Of a stretch of 64,000 bases of DNA, positions 1 through 11,675 are shown one piece after another. Numbering within the stretch: position 1 is the stretch's first letter; every line of letters starts with the position of its first letter. The stretch is taken from contig CM069447.1 in NCBI GenBank assembly GCA_035610835.1, positions 58,225,048 through 58,289,047 on the forward strand, read 5' to 3'. The translations under genes and the position numbers were made by a program. The stretch comes from Ophiura sarsii (Eukaryota > Echinodermata > Ophiuroidea > Amphilepidida > Ophiuridae). Under the pieces are notes generated by a model. The model searched no databases. It saw nothing but the letters and a program-made list of their open reading frames with translations, and was not told the origin of the DNA.

Positions 1-903
1 CACGTCTTTCCGGGCTATTTGGCACCCAATTACAACGGATACTCTCTAGAATCATGTCGGCCATCACAGTCATGTCCAAAGGCTTTCACTACTTGGGGCT
101 AAATGGGTCTTATTGGTTTTCTCACCTAGCGCCAACTACACACGATTAGTATACCTCGGTAATTGTCTTGTAGCTACCTGCGGTGATAACGTTACTTATT
201 CAGAAAGAAAAAGCTATCAAGCGAACTTTGATTGTTCGTATCTGCGTTTTGACATATATACCAAGTAAGCGTTTCTTCAAAGATCTCCTGACCACATTTT
301 TAATTCACTACGTTAACATTTGGCACACCCTGTATCATAAGAACAGTTACATAAATTGCGTCTTGGTCACGAAGCGACAATTTGGTATCCCCTAAAGACA
401 AGCTCGTGTCGTTCTATCTTTTACAAGTAAGGGGCGAACGAGACTGGACACATTGTCACCATTAGCTGTTCAAATTTTGTGGACATGTAATGGAATTAAT
501 ACTTTGATGCAGTATAGGATTCTCATGAGTATATGGCATATGCGACTTAATTCTCACGCGCTATACTCTAAATATAGACATGTGATCAGGTTATGTGCTG
601 AATCACGTTGATATTTCCCCAAGCACGTTTAACAATATCTAGTACCGGGTATGTATACAATTCCTTTAAAAGTGCAAGCTTCACATTAAAAAAAATAACT
701 CCATTTACGAGGTCCGTAGGAAACTCTGAACACTTATACGGTAACTGACTGTTTTCTAAAGCCTTGACAGCATTACGAATGCTGTCAATGATTATTCTTT
801 TCGATCTTATTTACACTGTACAAAATCGAACTCATAGCTGTATGTTTATATAGTTGGTCCACGAGTCATTAATGCATCTAGAAAAATAACGTGAACTACT
901 GAA
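1..903. other. No recognisable gene; unclassified AT-rich DNA
   Basis: No reading frame here shows protein-family character; the longest is about 70 codons and reads as chance. One short perfect hairpin is visible at 764-788. I could not match this stretch to the large repeat units in the rest of the window. Confidence 0.6.
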
Positions 904-1003
904 NNNNNNNNNNNNNNNNNNNNNNNNNNNNNNNNNNNNNNNNNNNNNNNNNNNNNNNNNNNNNNNNNNNNNNNNNNNNNNNNNNNNNNNNNNNNNNNNN
1001 NNN
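904..1003. other. Assembly gap of exactly 100 N
   Basis: One hundred consecutive N characters. A run of exactly 100 is the usual placeholder for a scaffold join of unknown size, so contiguity between 1-903 and 1004 onward cannot be assumed. Confidence 0.99.
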
Positions 1004-1140
1004 CAATCTGAAGCAGCATCGAATCAATTTTTTAAGCGTGAACCCTATGTTAAAAACATACAAAACTATAAATTAAAGTATTATGAACTTCCAATTTATG
1101 GGATAGTAATAGTGTTCACAAACGTTATTTGAATATATTT

Positions 1141-1213
1141 ATGTTGTAACAACAGTGGTAGAGCATTGGGTTAATGATCGAAAGGCCGGTGGTTCGAATC
1201 CCACTCAGAATGC
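1141..1213 (+). repeat. tRNA-derived relic (SINE head or tRNA pseudogene)
   Basis: The stretch has a tRNA-like D-arm (CAGTGGTAGAGC), a possible anticodon loop TTAATGA, and a strong pol III B box (GGTTCGAATCC) near 1190. The T-stem lacks one G compared with the usual GTGGG/CCCAC pairing, and the 5' acceptor strand does not pair with the 3' side. It therefore looks like a decayed tRNA-derived repeat, not a working tRNA. A run of T follows shortly after, which fits a pol III transcript end. Read as a tRNA, the anticodon would be AAT (Ile), but this is weak. Confidence 0.5.
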
Positions 1214-2068
1214 TTTTTGTCTTCGTTAGTATCATATTAAATTTAGTAATTTTATGATAGGTTTGTTTATGGTTCCCCATAATATTTGTGAATCCACGGA
1301 CAAGACTTTTAATTTGATTTGGAATGATTGTCATAATCTCTTGTCTACAAATACACTATTTAGCTCTCTTCTATTGTTGGTTATGGTTGATTAAATCATA
1401 CACTTCTTCATTTTAATTCGAAGTGTAATTATAGTTCGTCACACTTGAGTGACCCCACGCATTTTTAGTCGACAAAATGTTTAGGGAGCGTGCGATCACT
1501 CATGCATGACGATCCATTTGTTATCTTCAAATGTAATCAAAATGAAGAATAATACTAATTTGAACAACCATAACAACAAACAACAGTTTAACATAGAAAG
1601 CAACAGGAGACAAGAGATTAAGAGACTGTTTTTGTTTCCTTCAATCAAATTTACCACATACACATTTTTTTGCACAAGTCTTTGCCAAAAAGGTGAAATC
1701 CCCATGTCTTATACACTGGAAAGTAACACCCAGTTAAATAAGTCAGATATGCATGATCTCATTGATTTTTATTATGAAAACAATTAATTAACTTCAAGCA
1801 TCGATGGGTGCTAATCATTTTAGGACAGCCTGTACCACGCATGATGTTTTCATTGCAACCGGTAATACAGTAGGATCCACCAGTTATCTAGTATATGGAG
1901 ACAGTCGAGTACGAACCGAATACATTAAGGTATTTCCGCCAAAATGCCTCACTATAACTAACGCTGGGTAATTTGATGAGAATTAAGCGAAATCCCCATT
2001 TCGATATTCAGCATGTGAGAATGTTTCTCAGTGATTTGTTTGTAGATTAACCTTTTTTTCTTCTTGAT

Positions 2069-5000
2069 TATATGGTCGAATCCAACGAAAAGTGTACACG
2101 TAATGTTCAGGCCTCTAATAAAATAATCTATATCTTGACAATTTTATTTTTGTGTTATACGTATCCGCCTCGATGAGACGGTTCGCGCCATATATAATAT
2201 GACCAACTTAAATGCACAATTGGGCGTATACGAGCAATAAACCTGCTATTTTTTACCCTTTTTACAAAATAGTTGTTAAGGTTTTTTGTTAGACATATAA
2301 CCGTTTAGATGAAAACGAGCTTAAGCGGAAGTAATTTTGCCTGTTTGATTGCTGGATATCTCAAGAATGTCTCTTTTAATTTGTGGTTACTTTCGCTCAA
2401 TCCCTGAATTGTTGTGATTTTTTTTGCTGTGGTAAGTTTTGACGTTACCTACAAATACATGTTTTGTTAAATCTCACTTTCGGGGAAGAATTCGCCTGAG
2501 GTAGAGTAATTTGTGCTGTAAGGAAGCCTAAATATGTTAAATACTTAAAAGCATTGTCCCCATTCAAGTCGATTTTTTGATAAAGCTGTTAGAAATTTTA
2601 AAAGCTGAAACCATCGGTTTGGTAAAAAAAATGCATTACCTCCGAATACCTATTTAAAACACTGCCATTTTAATATAAACAAAGATTAGTGAATGATATC
2701 TATAGAATAAGCGAAGTATGATATAATGTACATGTGCGACAAGTTTTATCATTTTGAAGGCAACATTCTTTGAAATATCAGCAATAAAAGGCTGTATTCG
2801 TAGGCAAATTTGAAATATGAACTGTTACCTTCAAATACAAATAACGATACCGTGGTACTTCCCTCTGTTGTTACATACTTGTAGCGACTGGAATAAAGTA
2901 GAAATGCGCGCTGCGTTTGGCAAGCAACGGAGAAGTTTTGGATCAAACTTTCAGCTTTTTTATTAGTAACCTTTCACAAAATTCTGTACTTTGTGTACAA
3001 GTGCATCAATAATTATGTTGTTGTCTTAAAAGTTGATTATATAGCCTCCCTCTGTCTCAATCTTATTACTCCTATTAGTGTAGTTTATTATGCTATTCAC
3101 GCAAAGACATCATCTGACAGTTGATTTAAATCGCAATGGGGGTGATTAATGTTTATATAAATATTCAGTGACAGCATCTCGTGCATGACTTCATGCTGTA
3201 TTCGGAGGTAACATGTATATGTAGGCAACATTCAATAATATACACAGTGCATATTGGCCCTAAACTATTTTATTTTACATAAAAGCAGTGCGCAATCATA
3301 CAATCTGACTGGATATATTATTATATTTATATTTGGAGGGGTAAAAAATAATATTCCTTATCAAACGAAAATGGGAGGTGTTTATTTAAATAAAATGCAT
3401 GGTGTAATCACACTATTTTTGCCGAGAACATATTTTTTGTTGGTGTTAGAGTGAATGAATGATATTTATATCCATAGATTACACGATGATCGTCTTAAAA
3501 TGGATACATTTATACATAACATCCATGAAATTTCGGTTTCATACTCAATATTTTCATATTCCATTTTGTATTCGTAGGTAACTTATATATTAGTTAATGG
3601 GCATGGTACAATTCCTGCATTGTTTGTCGCTTTCATTCGTACCTAATAGCATGTAAATAGTATGTAGGAATGTATAAGACGGGAATAATATTGTTTGGTG
3701 CGTAATATTGTTTTAAACCAGCTTGTCGATATGACGTATGCGTAGTTAACCAATTTCCCCAGGAATTGCAGAGCAGTGACTACTGAGGTACTTAATATTG
3801 GCCATTATTGTAGTTGTATTTGAAAATGGAATTCATGTGTAACAAATATAAAATAACTTGCTTCATTTTTGCTCTGGCAGGTTGTGTAATATCACCGAAA
3901 CGTATTTTAAGTGAACAAGAAATTTAGTCAAACCTTTTCATTTTTTAAAGGTGTGAGGGAATCGAGGGTAGGCCTATACTGATTTTAGTCTTAAATTTAA
4001 AAAAATGCTCATGAATAATGCTTCCGACATTTATTTCTTAGTGTAATTGAACTAAGCAGTGGTTGATTTTTTTTAAAAATCATAATGAAAGGCACATGCC
4101 CGACAATATCTCTGTCGTGGCAAAACTTATTAGATTAGTGTTGTAAAATCAAACAACATTGAATTTCTAAACATAAAATTCCTATTTTGTCTACATCTGA
4201 CAAAATATATCATAATGGTGATTCTATGTCAAACGGGGTCTGCCTCCGGTTGAAACTCGATAAAGACTGACTATGTACGACATTCAGAATGATACAAATT
4301 CCAAACTAGGAAATTATATCTTAATTCTAATCTGACAACTGAATGTCTCAGTGCTGAAAGTTGTATGAGCTTTATTCCGCTGTGGACTGAAAGGCAAAAT
4401 ATTTGAATGTTCTAGACATTGAACATGTTAGGCTCATATTAAACTTATATATATAAGGTCTGATATGAAATTATTTCAAAGTAGGCTATATATTAAATGA
4501 ATCAAAAAGCGATCTGGCTTTCGTGTTTAAAACAGCTATTCAAAATGATAACTTCCAGAAGACCTCACTTGCCTCCTTTATTTAGAACAGATTGAGGAAG
4601 GCGGTCTGTTGTTTTATTGCTTAAAACAAATAACCTGACATTCAAGACTATGAATTACAAACAAATCAAACTGTTTGCTTAAAGGAAACCGCTCGCTTTC
4701 TAATTAAAGATGGCTCGGTGAACTATTCAATAGTTGATTCGATCCAATACTTAGGATTCACACGGAAACTGAAACGTTCATTCTTAACATTCTAGAATGT
4801 CCTATATAATAAACAAAGAGTAATTAAGTTCTATTATATATTTATCCTCGCGACATGAGAGACCTAAAGAACTAACTACACACAGAATACATCAAGAACC
4901 ACTAAACTTGTTAAGTAGAGATTACAAGGCTGAATGATCACGAGGCTGAATGATCAGATGTTTCTTAATTAAGTTTTTATCATGTTTAGTTTTAATGATG

Positions 5001-6744
5001 AACATGCTTTTTACCAAATTAGATCAGTAATTATATTAGTATTACTAGCGAGTTAATTGATTGTTTAACTATACCTTTACGAAATTTTAACCCAGAACGA
5101 TATGTATGTTGTCATCATCTTGCCCTAAATCAGATGTTAAATATTACACACTTCTGACTGTTTTGTAGAAGTTAAACGCACATTCTTAATAATTGAAAGT
5201 CAAGCAAGAAAGACACTAACAAAATTGGATGATCAGATACGTTAGCATAATAAAACATTTTCTGCCATAATTATCATGTGTAAAAGGTTAATTCTATTCA
5301 ATATGCCTTTAACATCAAGAATAATAACAGTATATGTCTATCACTAGTGAGGTTATTGATGCTTAGGGTGTTTTCTTTTATATCTTAGAAATAGGAACAT
5401 GGTTTTATATTACCGTATTTTAATGTTTAATTGGTTAATCTTGCTGTTTTATTCAAATGTTGAATATTACGCAATTCTGATTGTTTTGTAAAAGCAGCGC
5501 TGAGTGCACATTTTTGAATCTACTTATAAAGTCAATCAAGACACCATTTTGATACGACATTCCCCCTCACACGCGATTCAGGGCATAAAAAACTACTTCG
5601 AGTACAATTTTGCCCTTAAACCTATGTCAAATCAACAAATCCAACTGTTCTTAGTCAACGAATTTGAAGTTGAGAACAAATGTGTTACCTACGAATACTT
5701 TGATTATTGCAATGTAAGCTACCGTGTTTTAAGTCTTAACATGTTTTCCTCTTATAGGAATGCTTAAAAATGTTGCCTGATATATTGTTTTTAATAAACC
5801 TTTTTAAAATTACAACTGACAGTTAGATATTGTATATTTTTTTCAACATTAAATTAATATTCTAGTATCTATTTAGGGGCCATATCCAAACTCTCAGTGA
5901 TTTTAAAGCATTTTTCTACCGATTTTACCCCGGTATTCCAACGGTATTTCAATTTTACCCCGGTATTCCAACGGTATTTCATTCTATTTCGTTGGAATAC
6001 CGGGGTAAAATCGGTAGAAAAATGCTTTAAAATCACTGAGAGTTTGGATATGGTCCCTTAAAGTATACTGCTGGGAATATGAATATGCATCATTATTTCA
6101 CCCAAAAATGTAACATAAATTAAGTAGAACATTAATTTATTACAGTTTTACTTCTCTTACCTACGTATACATTACCTGTTACCTTCGAATACCAAATTTC
6201 CACATTCCTCTATGTACTTAGGTTTTGGGCGCATGCTCAAATTTCTAAATTTTACAGAAAGGGTCATTCCCCCTCTTTGAGGTACATGAAAACAAATGTT
6301 CATTAAAATCATCTTGGTGAAAGTACACAAAGTGACTCAACCTCATGTTTCAAAGTATTGAGAGTCTGCAAATGCTACCTAACTGTGTGAATCTAAAATG
6401 TAAACAAAAAATGAGCACCTGGACAAATATGATCACTTTCTATCAGCATTAGCATCTTCTGAATACAATACAATCACAAATTTGGATGAAATATGTAAAT
6501 AGGTGGAATAATCATCACTTGATCAGAATATGGTACTTGTATTTGTAGGTAACATTGAGAAGTGTACCTTCAACTTCATCATTCCGCCACGTGGTCAATT
6601 GGAGAGATTAGTGATGGCACTTTTTTTCCATACAAGCTTGATATGTTGACTTTGAGTTGAAAAAAGAAATAAGAGATTGAAGCATTTTGAAACTGGACCC
6701 TAAAAATCTAGCCGTGGACACTTTTCGTTGTATTCGACCATATA
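2069..6744. mobile_element. 4.7 kb DNA element with 27-bp terminal inverted repeats, family unknown
   Basis: The ends are inverted repeats matching at 26 of 27 positions (2069-2095 and 6718-6744), starting TATATGGTCGAAT. The element interrupts an A-block that is uninterrupted elsewhere, so it is an insertion. TA or TATA is the likely target duplication, but the overlap with the ends leaves this open. Inside, a 15-nt motif close to GTTACCTACGAATAC occurs about ten times on both strands: 2444, 2635, 2794, 2824, 3198, 3215, 3568, 5684, 6156, 6178 and 6539 are the clearest. Such dispersed copies resemble transposase-binding sites. No transposase frame is recognisable; the longest frames are 87 codons (5504-5767) and 110 codons (6608-6940, minus). 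It is probably non-autonomous or badly decayed. Confidence 0.75.
5876..6057. mobile_element. Fold-back (MITE-like) element nested in the 4.7 kb element
   Basis: An almost perfect inverted repeat. The left arm is 5876-5942 and the right arm 5990-6057, about 67 bp each, separated by a short loop. The centre holds a 30-bp tandem duplication (5921-5950 and 5951-5980) of a TTTTACCCCGGTATTCC unit. TTAA follows the right end at 6058-6061 and TTTA precedes the left end, so a TTAA target (piggyBac or Kolobok type) is plausible with one flank mutated. No coding capacity. Confidence 0.8.
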
Positions 6745-7713
6745 CGCATGTAGCTAGCCTTCCATGCAAAGGATACACGTGACAAATAATCTGGAGTACT
6801 GAGAGATGTTTCGGTTCTAAGATTGATCTTAAGTAAACAGGATTTAATGTTATCCAGAAGGAACTGTATGAGTACAGTAACGCTACATGGCCCGCAACGT
6901 TGGTAAAAGCCCCCGAATTATGGCAAATCTTCGTCCACACTGATATTCACACTATCTTACAGCATTGTCTGTTCTGCATTTTAAAGAACAAGTGAGTGCT
7001 ACTCCTCCTTAAAACTGTATTAACTTCCGATAATCATGTAAACGTGTTATTTGCCTTAAAATGGTTCATCTTTTCCTGGTGGAATTAATCGGTGTTTTAA
7101 ACATTGTTTTATTATATTACATCAAAGCAATGCTTTTGAAACCACTCATGGGACTTCCCTTCATCATCCGAGAAAACAATTCATTATGAACGCAGTGGTA
7201 ACGATCTCGAAATTCCTTAGCATCAGGTAAATTAGAATATACGATTTAAGTTAGCATCTATCTAATCGGATCCAGTTGGGGTGTGTATTTAATTGAGCGT
7301 ACATCCTAATGCGTTTAAATAAAATATAAAATGAACTAACATTCCTAAATCTTCCCGAAAAAAACTCCCTATTCTCCGACAGCTGTAAACATAATACAAT
7401 CCCGTGAAACTTGTCAAAGCACGCGTTCTTATCGATTCAATTATATCACCATTCTGTGAAAGTTGGCCTTACAAAATTGAATATAGAAGATATGAAAGCT
7501 GGTTGAAATAATCATAAAAAACACTTGTCTTTGGTGATATTACATAGTGACGTATTGTAAACTTTGGTCTATTGTGTGATGTATAACCTTTTGTTTCGAA
7601 ATGTCGTTTTCTTAAATGTGTGTACAAAGCCAAACTTGTATTGGTAATCACACAATTGGTAAGATGTTCACACAATATTATATAAATTGTGTTTTAACAT
7701 GGAGACGTATTCA

Positions 7714-8052
7714 CTATACGTCATTATGTAATACCGCCGATAATGTAATAATGCGCATTTCCTTCTTTCCTTCCATAAACACATGAGTGCGCTTGTTCTT
7801 GTTCTTGTTGAACACTTCATTTGAAGGATTGTGCCTGCGTATTAACATAACCATATCATTACGCCAGCCATACAAAATACGACAAAATAATAATAATAAT
7901 TCATATTCGTCGGAGCAGAGAGTCAGCAAGTTATAAGTTATTCCATAACAAAGTATAACACAATTCGTATTACAATCCATCAAACATGTACATGTATGGT
8001 AAATTAGATGCAAAACAACCAAATCGCTAGCAGTCATATACCCGGGAGCCAC
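7714..8052 (-). pseudogene. Cysteine-rich domain plus putative membrane segment and basic tail, decayed
   Basis: A 112-codon open frame on the minus strand. Its start is related to the second cysteine-rich repeat seen at 30884-31153 and 56627-56790, with shared residues TASD, HTC, MDCN and CVILCYGITYN. A hydrophobic stretch near residues 52-62 is followed by a basic segment containing LIRRHNPSNEVFNKN. The same tail appears after a clear hydrophobic helix in the copy at 30971-31153. The layout suggests an extracellular cysteine-rich domain, one membrane pass and a cytoplasmic tail. I do not recognise the family; a PAN/Apple-like fold is only a guess from cysteine spacing. The first cysteine-rich repeat lies just upstream at 8094-8324. 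Confidence 0.4.
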
Positions 8053-8093
8053 TTAAAAAATACCGTATATTGATCGGGCAGAGTTGCAAACAG

Positions 8094-8324
8094 TTATACA
8101 GTTATTCCATAACAAAGTATAACATTATTATTATTACAATCCATCATACATGTATGACCATCAACATTATACAAGAAACAAACACATTGCTGTCCATAAC
8201 AAATATAAATATCAACAGCAGTCATACACGCAAGCTCCAAAATTGGCATTGACACGTCACTTCTAATCGGACTTAAATGCGCATAACACGTTTTAAAGAT
8301 GTGACTGAGTGGAATACATTTCAA
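8094..8324 (-). pseudogene. Cysteine-rich domain, first repeat, decayed exon-like frame
   Basis: A 76-codon frame closely matched at 17191-17493 and 56352-56579, and at 30631-30850 with one in-frame stop. The conserved core is ELACMTAVDIYICYGQQC followed by VCFLYNVDGHTCMMDCN and ILCYGITV-stop. About eight cysteines sit in the last 45 residues, with a DxxxCxxQxCVCF...TCMMDC pattern that recurs in the second repeat downstream. The internal duplication and recurring frame argue for a former protein domain. The copies could still be similar only because the whole repeat unit was copied. Confidence 0.4.
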
Positions 8325-8388
8325 TCAACATAGTCTGTATATTATTGTAATCACAATATCTGGAGGTTAACGCATGAGAAGCCGAAAG

Positions 8389-8466
8389 TCAATTGATGCC
8401 AGCATGCTCTAACAATGTACTCTTTCCCACACCGGCACTCCCCGCAGTTAAAAGTAAAGGTATACT
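8389..8466 (-). pseudogene. Walker-A-like (P-loop) peptide relic
   Basis: The minus strand encodes LLLTAGSAGVGKSTLLEHA and then a TGA stop. The hydrophobic strand, GxxGxGK[ST] loop and following leucines are what a P-loop NTPase (helicase, ATPase or NACHT type) shows. The same peptide appears intact at 56210-56287, altered (GES in place of GKS) at 30455-30556, and frameshifted near 17050. Only about 25 codons are open here, so the parent protein cannot be named. Confidence 0.35.
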
Positions 8467-9042
8467 TTTGTAATGCGTGCTTGTGAGACGTCCATGTAAT
8501 CAAAGTAAACAGTGGCATAGTATCTTGAAAACGTAATGAACTATTTCCAGGGTTAAATGGCTAAACAGTTTGATTCTCAATGGCAATATTAATGCGAGAT
8601 ACATTACTAGATATCTATATCAAGAAGCGCGGTGCCTCTTATCTATCAACATACCGCATCGTTGAAATCGTCGGGACAATCACACAGTTACTTATATATA
8701 TTGTAAATCGTGGAAAATTGGTAAACCATGACATATTTGAACTTTTATTGCAGTAATTGTATGAAAATGCGTGTAGAGTAGCCGCGTCTGAACTTGACTA
8801 TAGTGTAATCCTATCATCATCCGATCACAATAATCGTCTCATTATTTTATCACTGGTTACTTGATGCATCTCGCTCGGAACCAGAATGTGAATTTCCTTT
8901 TAAAACAATCAAGAAAGTAATTCAGATAAGAAATACGTAGGGATCTCAAATTGCATAGGCATCCTCAGCATGAGAGAATAAATCTGTTATGGTTGACATA
9001 CAGACGGCGTCCTCCTGAGACGTTTCTGAACCTCTGGTACCT

Positions 9043-9069
9043 GGGGGGGGGGGGGGGGGGGGGGGGGGG
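9043..9069 (+). repeat. Run of 27 G
   Basis: An uninterrupted G homopolymer just outside the end of the inverted A-block, followed by TTCAATACCACCCCC. It could form G-quadruplex structure. Its length is also typical of a place where read or polishing error changes the count. Confidence 0.9.
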
Positions 9070-9407
9070 TTCAATACCACCCCCTAAAAGGATTTAAACC
9101 GAGGTGCGGAGAATACTTCTTTAGCTAGAGGTTTCCTCTTTCCATACATTCCAACACATGTACAGACAGCCCACGAAACATTATAGAAAAAAGGATCGCG
9201 CTTTCCCTGCTCTTTCCTCGAGCTTTCCTCTACTTGTGCTTGGACAAGATTTCTAAATGATAGTATGTGTATATTTCTTACGTAACAGTAAACACTAGTT
9301 GTTGTGACAATAATGACATAATAAAACTCTGAGATTATACGCATTGTTGAGGGTGTTATCAGGGGTATGCCACTAAGCTTGCCGATCGGGTCCACTTTTA
9401 AATTAAC

Positions 9408-9734
9408 ATTTGGTCAGCATAGAACTGGTGGCGCTATACTGATCAGGCGTGATTGTAGCAGACGACACGACGCTGGCCACGCGTCTCTCAGACGACCCAA
9501 TATGTCAACGGGAGTGCACTATTTTGAATTATTTTTAACAGTCATCGCCCGGTTAATGATGACCGGTTAACGATGACAATTCTTCTAATTATGATGAATT
9601 TGTCAAAATGATAAGATTAACATTCGCGATTACGTGTTATTCACCTTATTCATTACGTATTCAACATTTAGGTTTCGCGTGGCCACCGTCGTCTGCGTAA
9701 ATCCACAACGCCCTCAAACCTATGCTGACCAAAT
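9408..9734. mobile_element. Fold-back MITE-like element
   Basis: A perfect 15-bp inverted repeat (ATTTGGTCAGCATAG at 9408-9422, its complement at 9720-9734) continues inward imperfectly. CAGACGAC and GGCCACGCG of the left half are mirrored by CGCGTGGCC and GTCGTCTG in the right half. No coding frame. The short inverted-repeat layout suggests a non-autonomous DNA element of unknown superfamily. Confidence 0.65.
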
Positions 9735-11107
9735 ATTACGTTCAACCTAGTTAAACACTGTTAAACGCGTTAAACGCCGGTCACCGACACATTCCGATGA
9801 TTACCATAATTTATGTAATTTATGCAAACGGCACCGTTTTCGCTACGTGTGTTAGTATAGGACTTTCCTATCCCAAAATTAATAGTATCCCTGGTGTTAT
9901 GTGATGTTCATTATTCGCGAATGATGATATGAGTAAACATGGGAAAACACAGTTAGTCTATGGAAGTACCGTCACATTAAGTCTACTCAGGTCAGATTGT
10001 TGATGATTGAATAAAATGTACACAGTGATTGAATAATTGCGAGTTGATAGTTACCCTGGTTGTTTTCTCTTGGAATTTCGCGTTGGTTTTTCTGGAGCAA
10101 AACTTAAAAGCCCAAATGCATTTTAAAAATGGCACTTTTGAAAATTTGGGCTATACCTATCATGTGCAATATGTGCATCCCTCCAGTCATCCAGATTCAG
10201 ACATAACCGCAGCAGGAAAGAACACATCGAGTATCGAAGACACTAGTACAAAAATACAAATAAAACACTCTCCCAATAACCTACCACAAGTCCTCTTACT
10301 AAAACCCCATTAAACTACAACTATAATACCTATCTACATGTATGGCACAGATACCAAAATATGACATCTGAATTATTATATATCATATTTATATCCTTAG
10401 AATTCCTATACTTGGATTTCAGGTTGCGTCTGAACCCCACCACATTTACTATAACATTTTCCTCTTCATTTAAATTGACCCCTTCTGAGCCCTGTTTGAC
10501 TTTGTAATAGACTCTTTTTTGTTACGCTTACACGCTCAGATAACTTGGCTTTATCAACCAACATATATATGATCAGAGAGTAGTTTGGACAATGGAATGT
10601 ATGTGTTACACCACTTAAAACTCCTATCCAGTATTGTTGCTTTGTTAACATACTTTAAAACCAAAAGTATAAGCAATTTATAAGAAACCATTAACGTAAT
10701 TGGATACTGTCCCATTTCCACAGTAATATAGTGAAATAAATGTATGTAGGCTATCTCGTATTAACAGGAACGTGACTTTTTTGGTTAGTGGGCATAAGGC
10801 AACGTCCTAGTTTCTTGATGGCAGACATAACATCATAACTTATTCAGGGTTTGTTAAAATAGCCGCACTGCTCTGAGACTTACCAGGTGTAAATATTTTA
10901 CCAACACAGAGGGATTATTCTCTTATCGGCATTATACGCAATTATAACTTTTCCGGTTTCACACAAACAAGATTCTCCTGTGTATTTCACGGTTAACCGG
11001 AAGCTATATAGAACTTCTAGTACTTATTTGATTGCGACTTTGTAGGCATGTTAAGCCATACAACAAAATATCTGTTTTCGAAAACTGCGTGCGTACATGC
11101 AACGTTT
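9735..11107. other. No recognisable gene; unassigned DNA
   Basis: No reading frame with family character. A short stem, AGCCCAAAT near 10110 against ATTTGGGCT near 10150, is visible. I could not align this stretch with the large repeat units. Confidence 0.5.
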
Positions 11108-11278
11108 AAAGAAAAGAAAAGAAAAGAAAAGAAAAGAAAAGAAAAGAAAAGAAAAGAAAAGAAAAGAAAAGAAAAGAAAAGAAAAGAAAAGAAAAGAAAA
11201 GAAAAGAAAAGAAAAGAAAAGAAAAGAAAAGAAAAGAAAAGAAAAGAAAAGAAAAGAAAAGAAAAGAAAAGAAAAGAA
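11108..11278 (+). repeat. (AAAAG)n microsatellite
   Basis: About 34 near-perfect AAAAG pentamers. The right flank (about 11290-11345, with the ACTCATCTAATTCGGAA segment) is shared with the tracts at 27538-27921 and 52894-53093, so the tract belongs to the repeat unit. Apparent KRKEK or FSFLF frames through it are artefacts. Confidence 0.97.
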
Positions 11279-11675
11279 TACACGGATTACTCTCGCTATA
11301 ATGGAACTCGAGTTATGTGGTTTATTCATTAATATACTCATCTAATTCGGAACTTAATTACGTAACGGGTTTGTTCTTACATTGTCTTAATATTGATATT
11401 GCTAATGCATGTGCGTATTTACATCAAAAGTGGTTATGATTACTTATCAATCAATTCCAGTTAATGGAACAACCCTCAAGAGAAAATAGTCTGATTAAAA
11501 GATCATTAAATCAATGCGATTATTTGTTCACGCTACTGTATAATATAACTGTATGATTTGCGCACTTCCTTTGAGTGAGCACTACTGTACAGCAGCTACT
11601 AAAACAATCCGACATGAATCGAGTACACCAATCACATATCACAATTAAAGGTCACCTGTCTCACGTTTTGATATA

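Larger units (their letters stand above)
1330..8990 (-). repeat. Inverted copy of the large A-block, split by a 4.7 kb insertion
   Basis: Read on the minus strand, 8990 to 6745 and then 2068 to 1330 matches the A-blocks at 16085-18990, 29466-33420 and 55918-58785 in the same order. Shared landmarks are the DAYAI-stop frame end near 8950, the Walker-A-like peptide at 8389-8466, the cysteine-rich frames at 7714-8324, and the stretch with GAAATCCCCATTTCGATATT near 1990. The match breaks at 2068 and resumes at 6745; the other three copies are continuous at this point, so they give the empty site. Identity by eye is high but the copies have diverged with indels. Confidence 0.75.

Noticed and set aside
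183..395. 70-codon frame near the window start and similar short frames in AT-rich DNA
   Set aside because: Length is within chance expectation and there is no motif, splice context or recurrence.
7714..8324. Firm assignment of the cysteine-rich frames to PAN/Apple, WSC or another named domain
   Set aside because: Cysteine spacing is only loosely similar and no profile search could be run.
11017..11345. Open frames rich in KRKEK or FSFLF across the AAAAG tract (also at 27382-27984 and 52645-53155)
   Set aside because: A pentanucleotide repeat without stop codons stays open in several frames; no non-repetitive protein sequence is attached.
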